Below, one piece after another: positions 1 to 8,369 of a DNA stretch of 64,000 nt. A program made the translations under genes and the position numbers. Every line of letters starts with the position of its first letter. Position 1 is the stretch's first letter. The stretch is from Prolixibacteraceae bacterium (GTDB lineage Bacteria > Bacteroidota > Bacteroidia > Bacteroidales > Prolixibacteraceae): positions 62,001 to 126,000 of the forward strand of contig JAFLKN010000008.1 of assembly GCA_019163175.1 (NCBI GenBank), in the 5' to 3' direction. The notes below the pieces were generated by a model. That model saw only the letters and a program-made list of their open reading frames with translations, searched no databases and was not told the origin of the DNA.

Positions 1-1
1 T

Positions 2-1324
2 GTCGGCCAGGTTTCTGAAATTGTTCGTTCGCGCTTTGGATACCACATCATAAAAGTGCACGATGAAAGGCAAACACTGGGTGAAATGAAAGTCGCCCAC
101 ATCATGAAAATGTTTCCGCAACAAGCCAGCGAAGCCACTATTGCACAATTAAAACTTTCGGCTGATAGTATTTGGGCAAAAGCTACCGGTGGAGCCGACT
201 TTGCCGAATTAGCCAAAACTTTATCAGACGATAAACAATCGGCTGCCGAAGGTGGTATCCTGAATTGGTTCACACCAACCAATATGGTTCCGTCGTTTGC
301 TGAGGCAGCTTTTGCACTCAAAAAAGATGGCGATATTTCACCGGTTATTCGCACGCCATACGGCTGGCACATTATTAAACGACTTGAACTTCGCACAACG
401 CAACCCTTCGAGAAACTTCGTCCTGAACTGGAAGCCAAGATCAAACAAAATCCATCAATCAGCAAATATAGCGACGAAGCTTTTGACCGAAAATTACGGG
501 CTGAGTACCAATTGAAAATTGATGAAACCAATTTCGGGAAACTGACAACTTCTGTTGGTGATACCATCAAAAGAAAAGCAATTAAAGATAATTTGCTGGT
601 GAGCTTTGCCAATCAAACAATTACAGTTGGTCAATTTACTGAATTTCTTCAAAAACAAAATTTTTCACCAAACTCAGATAAGTTGGAAGCCGAATTGACT
701 GACTTGCTCAACAAATTGATTAACCTGAAATTGCTCGAATACGAAAACACACAACTGGAGAAAAAACATCCTGACTTTGCCCGGGTTTACAACGAATATC
801 ATGATGGCATTCTGCTGTTCAATATTTCGAAAGATAAAATATGGGATGTGGCCTCAACCGACTCGGCAAGGCTTCATAAATACTACAGCCAGACCAGTAA
901 AAAATACTTCTGGAATGACCGGTTTAAAGGCTGGGTTATTGAATCAAAAAATATCGAAATCCGCTCCAGACTTGAAAAAATGCTGGATGAAAAAGAACTG
1001 AGTAAACAAGAATTGGAAGATATTTTCAATACAAAAACTGAAAATAACATTCAACTTAGAGACGTTGCTGTTGAGAAGGGCAATGACCCAATTGTAGATT
1101 ATTACATTTGGAGTGGCCCAAAACCCACAGGTTTTGATGAAACTACTACCTTTGTGCACGGAAAAATTGTTCAACACGAACAAAAAGAACTGAAAGATGC
1201 ATGGGGATTATATTCATCTGACCTTCAGGAACAAATTGAAAAAGAATGGATTGCGTCATTAAGAACAAAACACCCGATCGAAATAAATAAAAAAGTGCTC
1301 AAAAAAATACCTGCAGTTGAATGA
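2..1324 (+). CDS. Peptidylprolyl isomerase, PpiC/SurA type (5' end outside window)
   Basis: Periplasmic parvulin-type prolyl isomerase/chaperone; 440 residues are visible and the N-terminus lies before the window. The reading frame is open from base 2, where it encodes the end of one rotamase domain (SRFGYHIIK), so the GTG near base 56 is internal and not the start. A second PpiC domain follows at about visible residues 28-130, with the family hallmarks GGILNWF and TPYGWHIIKRLE. The remaining 300 residues are charged and helical with no domain I can name. The stop overlaps the next ATG (ATGA), implying translational coupling with the lipoprotein gene and then surA. The likely role is folding of outer-membrane and exported proteins. 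Family assignment is firm; client proteins are unknown. Confidence 0.93.
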   Translation, partial: VGQVSEIVRSRFGYHIIKVHDERQTLGEMKVAHIMKMFPQQASEATIAQLKLSADSIWAKATGGADFAELAKTLSDDKQSAAEGGILNWFTPTNMVPSFAEAAFALKKDGDISPVIRTPYGWHIIKRLELRTTQPFEKLRPELEAKIKQNPSISKYSDEAFDRKLRAEYQLKIDETNFGKLTTSVGDTIKRKAIKDNLLVSFANQTITVGQFTEFLQKQNFSPNSDKLEAELTDLLNKLINLKLLEYENTQLEKKHPDFARVYNEYHDGILLFNISKDKIWDVASTDSARLHKYYSQTSKKYFWNDRFKGWVIESKNIEIRSRLEKMLDEKELSKQELEDIFNTKTENNIQLRDVAVEKGNDPIVDYYIWSGPKPTGFDETTTFVHGKIVQHEQKELKDAWGLYSSDLQEQIEKEWIASLRTKHPIEINKKVLKKIPAVE

Positions 1325-2184
1325 TAAAATATGGCATCTATATCGTTTTTCTAGCCACTCTCCTTTCGGCCTGCAGCTTGCTTTTCGACACCGGAGAACC
1401 CATCGCTAAGGTAGGCACCAAAGTTTTAACGATGCAGGAGTTATCAAAAAATGTTCCTGATTATCTGGATGCTACGGATAGCGCCCTATGGGCCGACGAC
1501 TATGTCAAAAAATGGGTTCAACGCGAACTGCTTCTGCTGAAAGCCGAAGAAAGTTTAAAAGGAAATGAGAAGGATGTAAGCGATGAATTGGAAGAGTACC
1601 GCAATTCGCTTATTGTTTTCAGGTATAAAAATGAGCTGATCAGGCAAAAGATGGATACTACTGTAAAGAATGCTGATATTCAGAAGTATTTTGGTGAACA
1701 TCGCGAAAGCTTTATTTTGAACAGAAACATTGTTAAAGCGATTTACATTAAGGTTCCGGTATCAGTATCAGATCCAAAAAATCTGAAGGAACTTTGTGCA
1801 AGCGATGATCCGGAAAAACAGGCCAGACTGAATGAATATTGCCTGAGTTACGCCAAAGCATACGACCGGTTTAACGATCAATGGGTAGCTGTGGATTTGG
1901 TTCTGAAAAATACGCCGGCCTTTATAGCAGATCAGGAGCATTTTTTGGAAAAAACCCGTTTCATTGAAAGTACTGACAGAGAATATTACTATATTATCTA
2001 TATTCGGGATTATCGTCTTGCAGGCCAGGTTTCGCCTATCGAGTTTGTTCAGAACGATATCCGGAACCTGATATTGAGCAAACAAAAACTTGAATTTCTA
2101 AAGCAAATTGAAAAAGACATTTACAAGGAAGGTCTTGATAACAATAAGGTTAAATTATTTAAAACGAAAAATAAGAGTTTATGA
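1321..2184 (+). CDS. SurA-related lipoprotein without a recognisable PPIase domain
   Basis: 287 residues. The N-terminus is a lipoprotein signal with lipobox LLSAC (Cys18), so the mature protein should be lipid-anchored in the envelope. The start of the mature part (EPIAKVGTKVLTMQELSKNVP) resembles the N-terminal chaperone segment of SurA/PrsA-like proteins. The GxL/GYHII hallmarks of a parvulin domain are not visible in the rest. It starts inside the stop of the upstream PPIase (ATGA) and its own stop overlaps the start of surA by four bases, so three foldase-like genes form one coupled unit. It probably acts as a chaperone or partner of the flanking isomerases; that role is inferred from position and the N-terminal resemblance. 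Confidence 0.8.
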   Translation: MIKYGIYIVFLATLLSACSLLFDTGEPIAKVGTKVLTMQELSKNVPDYLDATDSALWADDYVKKWVQRELLLLKAEESLKGNEKDVSDELEEYRNSLIVFRYKNELIRQKMDTTVKNADIQKYFGEHRESFILNRNIVKAIYIKVPVSVSDPKNLKELCASDDPEKQARLNEYCLSYAKAYDRFNDQWVAVDLVLKNTPAFIADQEHFLEKTRFIESTDREYYYIIYIRDYRLAGQVSPIEFVQNDIRNLILSKQKLEFLKQIEKDIYKEGLDNNKVKLFKTKNKSL

Positions 2185-3536
2185 TCAGAAAACTAATTGG
2201 TTCATTTATCATGCTGGTGTGTATTGCTTTTGGCAACCAAACCTTCGCACAAGATAAAACTGTTGACCAGATTGTGGCCGTTGTAGGAAAAAACATCATT
2301 CTAAAATCGGACATCGAAGAAATGTTTAAACAACAACAGGCACAGGGAATTACTACTGAAGGAGACATGAAATGCGAGATACTTGAAAATTCTTTGGTTG
2401 AAAAACTTCTCCTCGCCGAAGCAGAACTGGACACTACGATTATAGTGAGCGACAGTCAGCTTAATCAAAATCTGGAGCAACGCATTCAATATTTTATTTC
2501 TCACTTAGGCTCTGAAAAAGAAGTGGAAGCTTATTTCAAGAAATCGATCATCGACCTGAAATCAGACTTGGAAGAAGTAATCAAAAATCAGCAGATGACC
2601 CAGCAAATGCAAGGCAAGATTATCGACAAGGTAACTATTACTCCTGCCGAGGTTCGCTATCATTTCAAAAATTTACCTGAAGCCGAAATTCCTTTAATTG
2701 ATGCGCAGGTAGAATATGCACAGATTACTGTAATGCCAGTAATTGGTCTGGAAGAAGAAGACCGCATTAAATCAACCCTTCGCGAACTGAAACGCCGCAT
2801 CGAAAGCGGAGAGAGCAGCTTTGCTCCTCTTGCTGTAATTTATTCCGAAGATCCGGGATCTGCTCGTAGTGGTGGCGAACTCGAATATATGGGACGGGGA
2901 AACCTCGATCCTGCATATGCCGCTGCTGCATTCAACCTTAAAGGTGACAAAATTTCGAATGTGGTAAAAAGTGAATTTGGATACCATATTATTCAGGCAA
3001 TGGATCGCAAAGGAGAGCAATTAAAAACACGTCATATTCTAATGAAACCTAAAGTTTCTCCGGAATCCCTGAAAAAAGCATTTGGGCAAATTGATAGTAT
3101 TGCCGATTTTATCCGGAAAGGAACATTTAAATTTGAAGAAGCCGCCGTACGTTGGTCGTATGATAAAAACTCGCGCAACAACGGTGGAGTAGCAAATAAT
3201 CCGGAAACAGGCGAATCAAAATGGAAAATGAGTGAACTCGACCCCGATGTGAGTAAGCAAATCGCCAAAATGAACATCAACGAGATATCGAAACCATTTC
3301 AGACACTCGACGACAAGCAACGTCCTGTTTATAAAATCATTAAACTTATAAACAAAACAAGCGCCCACAAAGCCAACATGCGCGACGACTATGTGGAACT
3401 TAGCAACATTTATCTGAATTCGAAAAAAGAAAAAACGCTCGACAAATGGATTCGCGATAAACAGATCGGAACCTATGTACGCATTGACCCGACCTATGGA
3501 AACTGTAATTTCAAATATCAGGGTTGGATAAAGTAA
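2181..3536 (+). CDS. surA: Periplasmic chaperone/peptidylprolyl isomerase SurA
   Basis: 451 residues with a Sec signal peptide (cleavage near QTFAQ, residue 24). The SurA N-terminal domain follows (about 25-150, starting VDQIVAVVGKNIILKSDI). First parvulin domain is at about 175-277 (SEDPGSARSGGELEYMGRG ... EFGYHIIQ); a second, more divergent one is at about 283-390 (KTRHILMKP ... NNGGVANNPETG). SurA chaperones outer-membrane beta-barrel proteins in the periplasm. It overlaps the upstream lipoprotein gene by 4 bp and is followed after 51 bp by a small membrane peptide and a MoxR gene. Length and domain order are normal for Bacteroidota SurA. Confidence 0.93.
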   Translation: MIRKLIGSFIMLVCIAFGNQTFAQDKTVDQIVAVVGKNIILKSDIEEMFKQQQAQGITTEGDMKCEILENSLVEKLLLAEAELDTTIIVSDSQLNQNLEQRIQYFISHLGSEKEVEAYFKKSIIDLKSDLEEVIKNQQMTQQMQGKIIDKVTITPAEVRYHFKNLPEAEIPLIDAQVEYAQITVMPVIGLEEEDRIKSTLRELKRRIESGESSFAPLAVIYSEDPGSARSGGELEYMGRGNLDPAYAAAAFNLKGDKISNVVKSEFGYHIIQAMDRKGEQLKTRHILMKPKVSPESLKKAFGQIDSIADFIRKGTFKFEEAAVRWSYDKNSRNNGGVANNPETGESKWKMSELDPDVSKQIAKMNINEISKPFQTLDDKQRPVYKIIKLINKTSAHKANMRDDYVELSNIYLNSKKEKTLDKWIRDKQIGTYVRIDPTYGNCNFKYQGWIK

Positions 3537-3587
3537 CGGATACAGGTAAAAGAAATAAACAATAACCCTTGATTTTGAACAACCAAC

Positions 3588-3770
3588 ATGAAAAGTAACA
3601 GACATTTGGGTACCGGAATTGTGCTTGGAGTTGGCATTGGCACTGCTCTCGGAGTTGCTATGAAGAATATCGGAGCAGGAATGGCTATCGGAATGGTTAT
3701 TGGTTTGGTGGTATTCGGAAGATTGGGGGAAAAGAACGATAAGGACAAAAAACAGGAAAATGACATTTAA
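3588..3770 (+). CDS. Small glycine-zipper membrane peptide
   Basis: 60 residues. After a short basic N-terminus (MKSNRHLGTG) comes a Gly-rich hydrophobic stretch (about residues 8-46) with a G-x3-G pattern (GIVLGVGIGTALGV, GAGMAIGMVIG), then a highly charged tail (KNDKDKKQEND). This fits one or two helices packed by glycine zippers. No named function. The 3' end overlaps the moxR start codon by 11 bases, and the gene sits in the surA-moxR-ostA unit, which argues that it is real. It could be an inner-membrane accessory of the folding operon; that is inference. Confidence 0.65.
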   Translation: MKSNRHLGTGIVLGVGIGTALGVAMKNIGAGMAIGMVIGLVVFGRLGEKNDKDKKQENDI

Positions 3771-4725
3771 AAACGAAGTTGAAGCAGTAAATGCGCTGAG
3801 CAACAAATTTGAGCAGTTGCGTTCCGAAATAAAAAAACGCATTTACGGACAAGATGAAATTATCGATCAGGTTCTGGTTTCGATGTTCAGCAGGGGCCAC
3901 TGCCTTTTAATTGGTGTGCCCGGACTCGCCAAAACGCTACTTGTAAATACAATTGCCGAAGTACTGGGGCTTCAATATAAACGCATCCAGTTTACTCCCG
4001 ATCTGATGCCTTCGGACATTATCGGAACTGAAATTCTGGATAAAGACCGGGAGTTTAAATTTATTCGCGGACCCATTTTTGCCAACATTATTCTGGCCGA
4101 CGAAATCAACCGGACACCACCGAAAACACAGGCAGCTCTGCTCGAAGCCATGCAGGAAAGATCAGTCACTGCTGCCGGTGAAAAACACATTTTAGATAAG
4201 CCATTCTTTGTACTGGCAACTCAAAATCCCATCGAACAGGAAGGTACTTATCCCCTGCCCGAAGCTCAGCTCGACCGTTTCATGTTTTCAATCTGGTTAG
4301 ATTATCCAAAATTCGAAGATGAATTAACCATTGTCAAAAATACGACTTCCGACTATTCTGCTCAGTTGAAGGAAATTATTAGCAAAGAAGAAATCCGGTA
4401 TTTTCAGGATCTGATTTTAAAAGTTCCGGTAAACGAAAATGTGTTGAAATATGCGGTTGATTTATCAGCTAAGACACGTCCTAATACCGAATTGGCTGCA
4501 CCCATCACCAATAAATACCTTAAGTGGGGAGCCGGACCTCGCGCCTCGCAGTATCTCGTTTTGGGAGCCAAAACATTGGCTGCTCTTCAGGGAAAATATT
4601 CACCTGACATCGAAGATATTCAGAAAGTAGCTGTTAGTATTCTCCGTCACCGGATTATCAAAAACTACAAAGCTGAAGCCGAAAACATTTCGGTGGAAGA
4701 TATTATTTCAGAATTGATGAAGTAA
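3760..4725 (+). CDS. MoxR-family AAA+ ATPase
   Basis: 321 residues starting at ATG 3760; an upstream in-frame ATG at 3700 lies inside the preceding gene and would add 20 unrelated residues. Walker A GVPGLAKT and Walker B ILADEINR are visible, followed by the sensor-1 region FVLATQNPIEQEGTYPLPEAQLDRF, diagnostic of MoxR/RavA-like ATPases. These act as chaperones that mature metal or protein complexes. MoxR genes usually sit beside DUF58 and VWA genes; here the neighbours are surA and an OstA-like gene, with only 2 bp to the latter, suggesting a link to envelope assembly. Confidence 0.92.
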   Translation: MTFKNEVEAVNALSNKFEQLRSEIKKRIYGQDEIIDQVLVSMFSRGHCLLIGVPGLAKTLLVNTIAEVLGLQYKRIQFTPDLMPSDIIGTEILDKDREFKFIRGPIFANIILADEINRTPPKTQAALLEAMQERSVTAAGEKHILDKPFFVLATQNPIEQEGTYPLPEAQLDRFMFSIWLDYPKFEDELTIVKNTTSDYSAQLKEIISKEEIRYFQDLILKVPVNENVLKYAVDLSAKTRPNTELAAPITNKYLKWGAGPRASQYLVLGAKTLAALQGKYSPDIEDIQKVAVSILRHRIIKNYKAEAENISVEDIISELMK

Positions 4726-4727
4726 AA

Positions 4728-6536
4728 ATGACAAAATCTGGTTCGATCTTACAAACAGGCACTCGCCTAATTCTTATCCTTTTTATTTGTTTGCTTGCGT
4801 TTTCAGGAAGAAGCCAGGCACAAAACCGCAAGAGGGTTGAGATTCTAAGTTGTGATTTGCTAGACGTTAACGAACGGATCGTGGCAAATGCCAAGCGACT
4901 TCTGGGCAATGTAAATATCACAGTAGATGGAGCTTTGATGTGGTGTGACAGCATGTATTCCTACAACAACAATACAGTTGATGCCTTCGGAAATGTGCAT
5001 ATTGTACGTGGCGATACGCTAAATATGTATGCCGATTTCATCAATTACAATGGCACAACCAAACTGGCAAAGGCTCGCCGAAATGTAAGATTAATTGACA
5101 AACAAGTCACCCTGACAACCGATTCACTTGATTATACAATGGTCAACGATATGGCCTCCTATTTATACTCGGGAACGATTAAAGACAGCACCAATGTGCT
5201 AACTTCTATAGTTGGACAATACTATGTGAACGAAAAAAAGGCCTACTTCAAAACGAAGGTTGATGTAGTGACCAAAGACTACAAAATAAAATCGGATACA
5301 CTTATTTATTTCACAAACAGCAAAAAAGTATTCATGGAGGGGCCAACCCATATTTTCAATGAAACAGACACACTTTATGCCGAATATGGATGGTACGACA
5401 GTATGAAAGGTGTTTCGAAGCTGACAAAAAAGCCCAGAATATGGAATGCAAAACAAAATGTAAAAGCCGATTCTATTTTCTACGACAAGGCAAAAGGTGA
5501 AGGACTTGCTTTGGGGAGTGCCCGTATTCAGGATATCGAAAATAGTATCATAGTTGTGGGAAACCGGGTTCAGTATAACGATATCACAAAAATGGCTTAT
5601 GCGACAGATTCTGCCGTCCTTATTCAATATTCTGAGACTGATTCACTCTACCTTCATGCCGACCGACTGAGAACTATGCCCGATACTATCCCTATAAAAA
5701 AAGTAATTCCACTGAAAAACGAGAAGAAACCAGCTGCAGTAAAGACACCACCCGCTAAGCCAAAAACACAAGAAAAACAGGCTGTCGATTCGCTTGCAGT
5801 AAAACCAGCTATTACCGATTCGCTTAAAGTTGTGCAGAATCCGGCCGACAGCTTGGATGTAAAAAAGGCTGTTACTGATTCATTGGTCATTAAGCCGCCC
5901 AAAGATGCTCGCTTGGTATTGGCCTATCACAAAGTGAGGTTCTTCCGCAGTGATCTTCAGGGCAAGTGCGATTCATTGGCTTACTGGACAAAAGATTCGA
6001 CCATTCAGCTATTTACTGATCCGATAATCTGGTCGAACAAGAACCAAATATCGGCCAATTACATCGAAATGATTAACCGTAGTAAAGATCCCGACGAAGT
6101 CAGGATGAAGGACGATGCGTTTATTATTTCGATGGAAGACGACAGCATTCGGTATAACCAGATTAAAGGAAAAAACATGGTTGGTTATGTCCGGAAAAAT
6201 AATCTGTATAAAATAGATGTGAATGGAAATGGTCAGTCCAACTATTTTGCACACGACGACAAAGGTGTAATTATAGGGCTCAATAAGGCCGAAAGCAGCA
6301 ATATCGTCATTTACATGAATGACGGAAAAGTCAAGAAGATCGCCTTTGTAAAATCGCCTGAAGGTGAACTCAAACCAATGGCAGACATCGAAGAAGGCGA
6401 CAAATTACTACCCGGATTTAGATGGCTCAGCGAATTACGCCCCAAAGACAAAGAGGATATATTCCGCGATCCGGTACCCAACGTAGTTGTAAATCCCGCA
6501 AAAGTAAAAGCTCCTGCTGCTCCTGAAGAAAAATAA
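4728..6536 (+). CDS. OstA/LptA-like LPS transport protein with DSL-repeat linker
   Basis: 602 residues with a signal peptide (cleavage near SQAQ, residue 32). Residues about 35-310 consist of successive short beta-strand units of the OstA/LptA type (repeated phrases on the pattern DSL.Y....N...A.GNV.I), the periplasmic bridge fold that carries LPS to the outer membrane. A Lys/Pro/Ala-rich linker (about 325-395) contains repeated DSLxVK phrases (DSLAVK, DSLKVV, DSLDVK, DSLVIK). A further OstA-like region (395-565) follows, ending in a Pro/Ala/Lys-rich tail. Much longer than proteobacterial LptA (about 185 residues) but usual for Bacteroidota OstA-like proteins. It starts 2 bp after moxR, so is probably in the same operon. 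Confidence 0.85.
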   Translation: MTKSGSILQTGTRLILILFICLLAFSGRSQAQNRKRVEILSCDLLDVNERIVANAKRLLGNVNITVDGALMWCDSMYSYNNNTVDAFGNVHIVRGDTLNMYADFINYNGTTKLAKARRNVRLIDKQVTLTTDSLDYTMVNDMASYLYSGTIKDSTNVLTSIVGQYYVNEKKAYFKTKVDVVTKDYKIKSDTLIYFTNSKKVFMEGPTHIFNETDTLYAEYGWYDSMKGVSKLTKKPRIWNAKQNVKADSIFYDKAKGEGLALGSARIQDIENSIIVVGNRVQYNDITKMAYATDSAVLIQYSETDSLYLHADRLRTMPDTIPIKKVIPLKNEKKPAAVKTPPAKPKTQEKQAVDSLAVKPAITDSLKVVQNPADSLDVKKAVTDSLVIKPPKDARLVLAYHKVRFFRSDLQGKCDSLAYWTKDSTIQLFTDPIIWSNKNQISANYIEMINRSKDPDEVRMKDDAFIISMEDDSIRYNQIKGKNMVGYVRKNNLYKIDVNGNGQSNYFAHDDKGVIIGLNKAESSNIVIYMNDGKVKKIAFVKSPEGELKPMADIEEGDKLLPGFRWLSELRPKDKEDIFRDPVPNVVVNPAKVKAPAAPEEK

Positions 6537-6585
6537 TTCTTGAAATTTTTAGCCTTCAAAACATAGTTTAAAGTATAAAATTCGA

Positions 6586-6617
6586 TACCTTTGTTCGTAA
6601 TTTCACGAACTACGAAC
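6586..6617 (+). promoter_or_regulatory. Promoter -7 box and ArsR operator of ars operon 1
   Basis: TACCTTTG at 6586-6593 matches the Bacteroidota -7 consensus TAnnTTTG. Its last G starts the palindrome GTTCGT-N6-ACGAAC (6593-6610). A third half-site ACGAAC (6612-6617) ends one base before the arsR ATG. A repressor bound here would cover the transcription start. The same palindrome recurs at 8336-8353 upstream of the permease gene. Confidence 0.78.
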
Positions 6618-6618
6618 T

Positions 6619-6945
6619 ATGGTCAAAGAAATAATTACTGAAGAACAGCAAAAAGCCGCCCGTTATGCCAAAGCGATGGGTCATCCGATTCGGATGTATG
6701 TGCTCGAGTTATTGTCGAAACAATCCTGCTGCTATAGTGGCGATTTAACCGAAGACCTTCCAATTGTCAAATCCACACTTTCACAACACCTTAAAGAATT
6801 GAAAGATGCCGGATTGATTCAGGGTGAAATTGAAGCTCCCCGAATTAAATATTGCCTGAACAGGGAAAACTGGAAAGAAGCACAGGATTTATTTCGGAAA
6901 TTTCTGAAAATGGATAGTGAAATGCCTGAACAGAAATGTCAGTAG
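6619..6945 (+). CDS. arsR: ArsR-family metalloregulator (ars operon 1)
   Basis: 108 residues, one winged helix-turn-helix domain (recognition part about 41-68, SGDLTEDLPIVKSTLSQHLKELKDAGLI read in two pieces: SGDLTEDLPIVKS and TLSQHLKELKDAGL). Cys37-Cys38 at the start of the DNA-binding helices, Cys79 in the wing (IKYC) and Cys107 near the C-terminus could bind As(III); the exact site is not certain. ArsR proteins repress their own operon and leave DNA when trivalent arsenic binds. The start codon directly follows a palindromic operator. It heads a run with a thioredoxin, ArsF-like and ArsG-like genes. It differs clearly from the second ArsR at 14305. Confidence 0.9.
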   Translation: MVKEIITEEQQKAARYAKAMGHPIRMYVLELLSKQSCCYSGDLTEDLPIVKSTLSQHLKELKDAGLIQGEIEAPRIKYCLNRENWKEAQDLFRKFLKMDSEMPEQKCQ

Positions 6946-6967
6946 TGAAACTAAAAAATTAAAATAC

Positions 6968-7201
6968 ATGGAAATCAAAATTTTAGGTACAGGTTGCCCC
7001 AAGTGTAAATCACTTGAAAAACTTACCCGCGAAGTGGTAGAGCAAAATGGTATTGATGCCACCGTTACTAAAGTTGAAGATATTTACCAGATAATGAAAT
7101 ATGGAGTAATGACCACTCCTGCCCTAGTGGTAAATGAAAAAGTGGAAATTAAAGGAAGAATTCCATCCGCCGATGAAATAAAACAAATACTAACCCGATA
7201 A
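6968..7201 (+). CDS. Small CxxC thioredoxin-fold protein
   Basis: 77 residues from ATG 6968. The N-terminus is MEIKILGTGCPKC, giving a CPKC active site at residues 10-13, and the cis-Pro region is MTTPALVV. Size and layout match the short redox-active disulfide protein family (TM0996/MTH895-like). No signal peptide, so it is cytoplasmic. It lies 22 bp after arsR and 10 bp before the ArsF-like gene. In ars loci such proteins are thought to pass electrons or thiol-bound metalloid to the next proteins; that role is inferred from context. Confidence 0.85.
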   Translation: MEIKILGTGCPKCKSLEKLTREVVEQNGIDATVTKVEDIYQIMKYGVMTTPALVVNEKVEIKGRIPSADEIKQILTR

Positions 7202-7211
7202 ATCAATAGTC

Positions 7212-7616
7212 ATGAAACGAATTACTTTTCTAAGTTTTTTCATATTCCTGATGAGCAGCTTTTTATGTGGTGCCCAAACACAAAAAAAGGAAAATACAGG
7301 TTCTGTCAATCAGGTAGAAGCCTATTATTTTCACAACACATCCCGTTGCGTGACATGCAAAACAGTTGAAGCCGAAGCAAAAGCTGATTTACAAAACCTT
7401 TACGGAAATCAGGTTACATTTAAGGCTTTGAATCTTGAGGATGACGCGAATAAAGCGATTGCCGAAAAATTGGAAGTTTCGGGTCAAACGCTTTTGTTGG
7501 TTAAGGGAACAAAGAAAATTAACATCACCAACGAAGGATTTATGTATGCCCGAACCAACCCTGCTAAATTCAAAAAAATCATCAAAGAAAAAGTCGATGG
7601 TCTTTTAGATTTATAA
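7212..7616 (+). CDS. ArsF-family protein (organoarsenical locus, exported CxxC protein)
   Basis: 134 residues with a signal peptide (cleavage near CGAQ, residues 19-22). The mature part matches the ArsF-type family of Bacteroidota: VEAYYFHNTSRCVTCKTVE with Cys46-x-x-Cys49, then a thioredoxin-like fold (beta strand VTFKALNLED, later TLLLVKG). ArsEFG of Shewanella was described as a reduction and efflux system for nitro/aromatic arsenicals. This protein looks like a periplasmic thioredoxin-like partner and not a flavin nitroreductase, so the nitroreductase label used for the family should be treated with caution. The next gene starts about 3 bp downstream. Confidence 0.82.
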   Translation: MKRITFLSFFIFLMSSFLCGAQTQKKENTGSVNQVEAYYFHNTSRCVTCKTVEAEAKADLQNLYGNQVTFKALNLEDDANKAIAEKLEVSGQTLLLVKGTKKINITNEGFMYARTNPAKFKKIIKEKVDGLLDL

Positions 7617-7619
7617 TTG

Positions 7620-8318
7620 ATGGAATTTCTAACCAATCTCCTCGAAAACAGCACCATGCCCTGGCTATCGGCACTGGTGCTGGGATTAATGACAGCCATC
7701 AGTCCTTGTCCGCTGGCCACCAACATCACGGCGGTGGGTTTTATCAGCAAAGATATCGAGAACCGCAACCGGGTTTTCATTAATGGATTGCTATACACAT
7801 TGGGCCGCGCTATTTCATATACAGCAATCGCGCTCATCATTTACTTCGGAGCCGATCAGTTTAAATTTTCAGGTTTCTTTCAGCTTTACGGCGAAAAATT
7901 TTTAGGCCCTTTGCTGATTGTTATCGGCTTGTTTATGCTCGATGTGATTAAAATAAAGTTTCCCGGAGTAAGTGGTTTGACTTCCAAAATGGAAACCAAA
8001 ACCAAATGGGGCTATTGGGATGCCATTTTACTGGGAATGATTTTCGCCCTGGCCTTCTGCCCATATAGTGGCGTCCTTTATTTTGGTATGCTCGTTCCGA
8101 TGACAGTTGCAAGCGCTTCGGGTCTATACTTGCCAATGGTTTTTGCGCTGGCAACGGGTATTCCGGTTATCATCTTTGCCTGGATACTGGCTTTTTCGGT
8201 CGGTTCGATTGGAGGCGTTTACAACAAAATGAAGAATTTCGAAATCTGGTTCCGCAGGGTGGTTGCCGTTTTGTTTATTATAGTTGGCATCTACTACATT
8301 TTCAGGGTTTTCTTTTAA
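7620..8318 (+). CDS. arsG: ArsG-family efflux permease (DsbD/CcdA-like membrane protein)
   Basis: 232 residues, about six transmembrane helices. Two helix-embedded cysteines, Cys30 (AISPCPLATN) and one near residue 147 (FCPYSGVLYF), are typical of the CcdA/DsbD superfamily and of the ArsG aminobenzylarsenical efflux family. I chose ATG 7620 over the in-frame TTG three bases earlier. It follows the ArsF-like gene almost without a gap. Likely role: exports trivalent aromatic or methylated arsenicals, or passes electrons across the membrane to the ArsF-like partner. Both readings fit the sequence; family assignment is fairly secure, substrate is not. Confidence 0.82.
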   Translation: MEFLTNLLENSTMPWLSALVLGLMTAISPCPLATNITAVGFISKDIENRNRVFINGLLYTLGRAISYTAIALIIYFGADQFKFSGFFQLYGEKFLGPLLIVIGLFMLDVIKIKFPGVSGLTSKMETKTKWGYWDAILLGMIFALAFCPYSGVLYFGMLVPMTVASASGLYLPMVFALATGIPVIIFAWILAFSVGSIGGVYNKMKNFEIWFRRVVAVLFIIVGIYYIFRVFF

Positions 8319-8333
8319 AAAAATTTAATTTAA

Positions 8334-8355
8334 TAGTTCGTCGATTTACGAACTA
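8334..8355 (+). promoter_or_regulatory. Second copy of the operon-1 ArsR operator
   Basis: Palindrome TAGTTCGT, spacer CGATTT, then ACGAACTA: 8-bp perfect arms and a 6-bp spacer. The core GTTCGT-N6-ACGAAC is identical in arms and spacing to the site at 6593-6610. It lies in the 51-bp gap before the permease gene, which suggests that the permease has its own ArsR-controlled promoter. Confidence 0.78.
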
Positions 8356-8369
8356 AATTATGCGATAAA

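Noticed and set aside
3216..3842. Long antisense frame of 208 codons across the surA/moxR junction
   Set aside because: It lies opposite surA, the zipper gene and moxR, which all have clear family matches; composition and lack of homology motifs mark it as a shadow.
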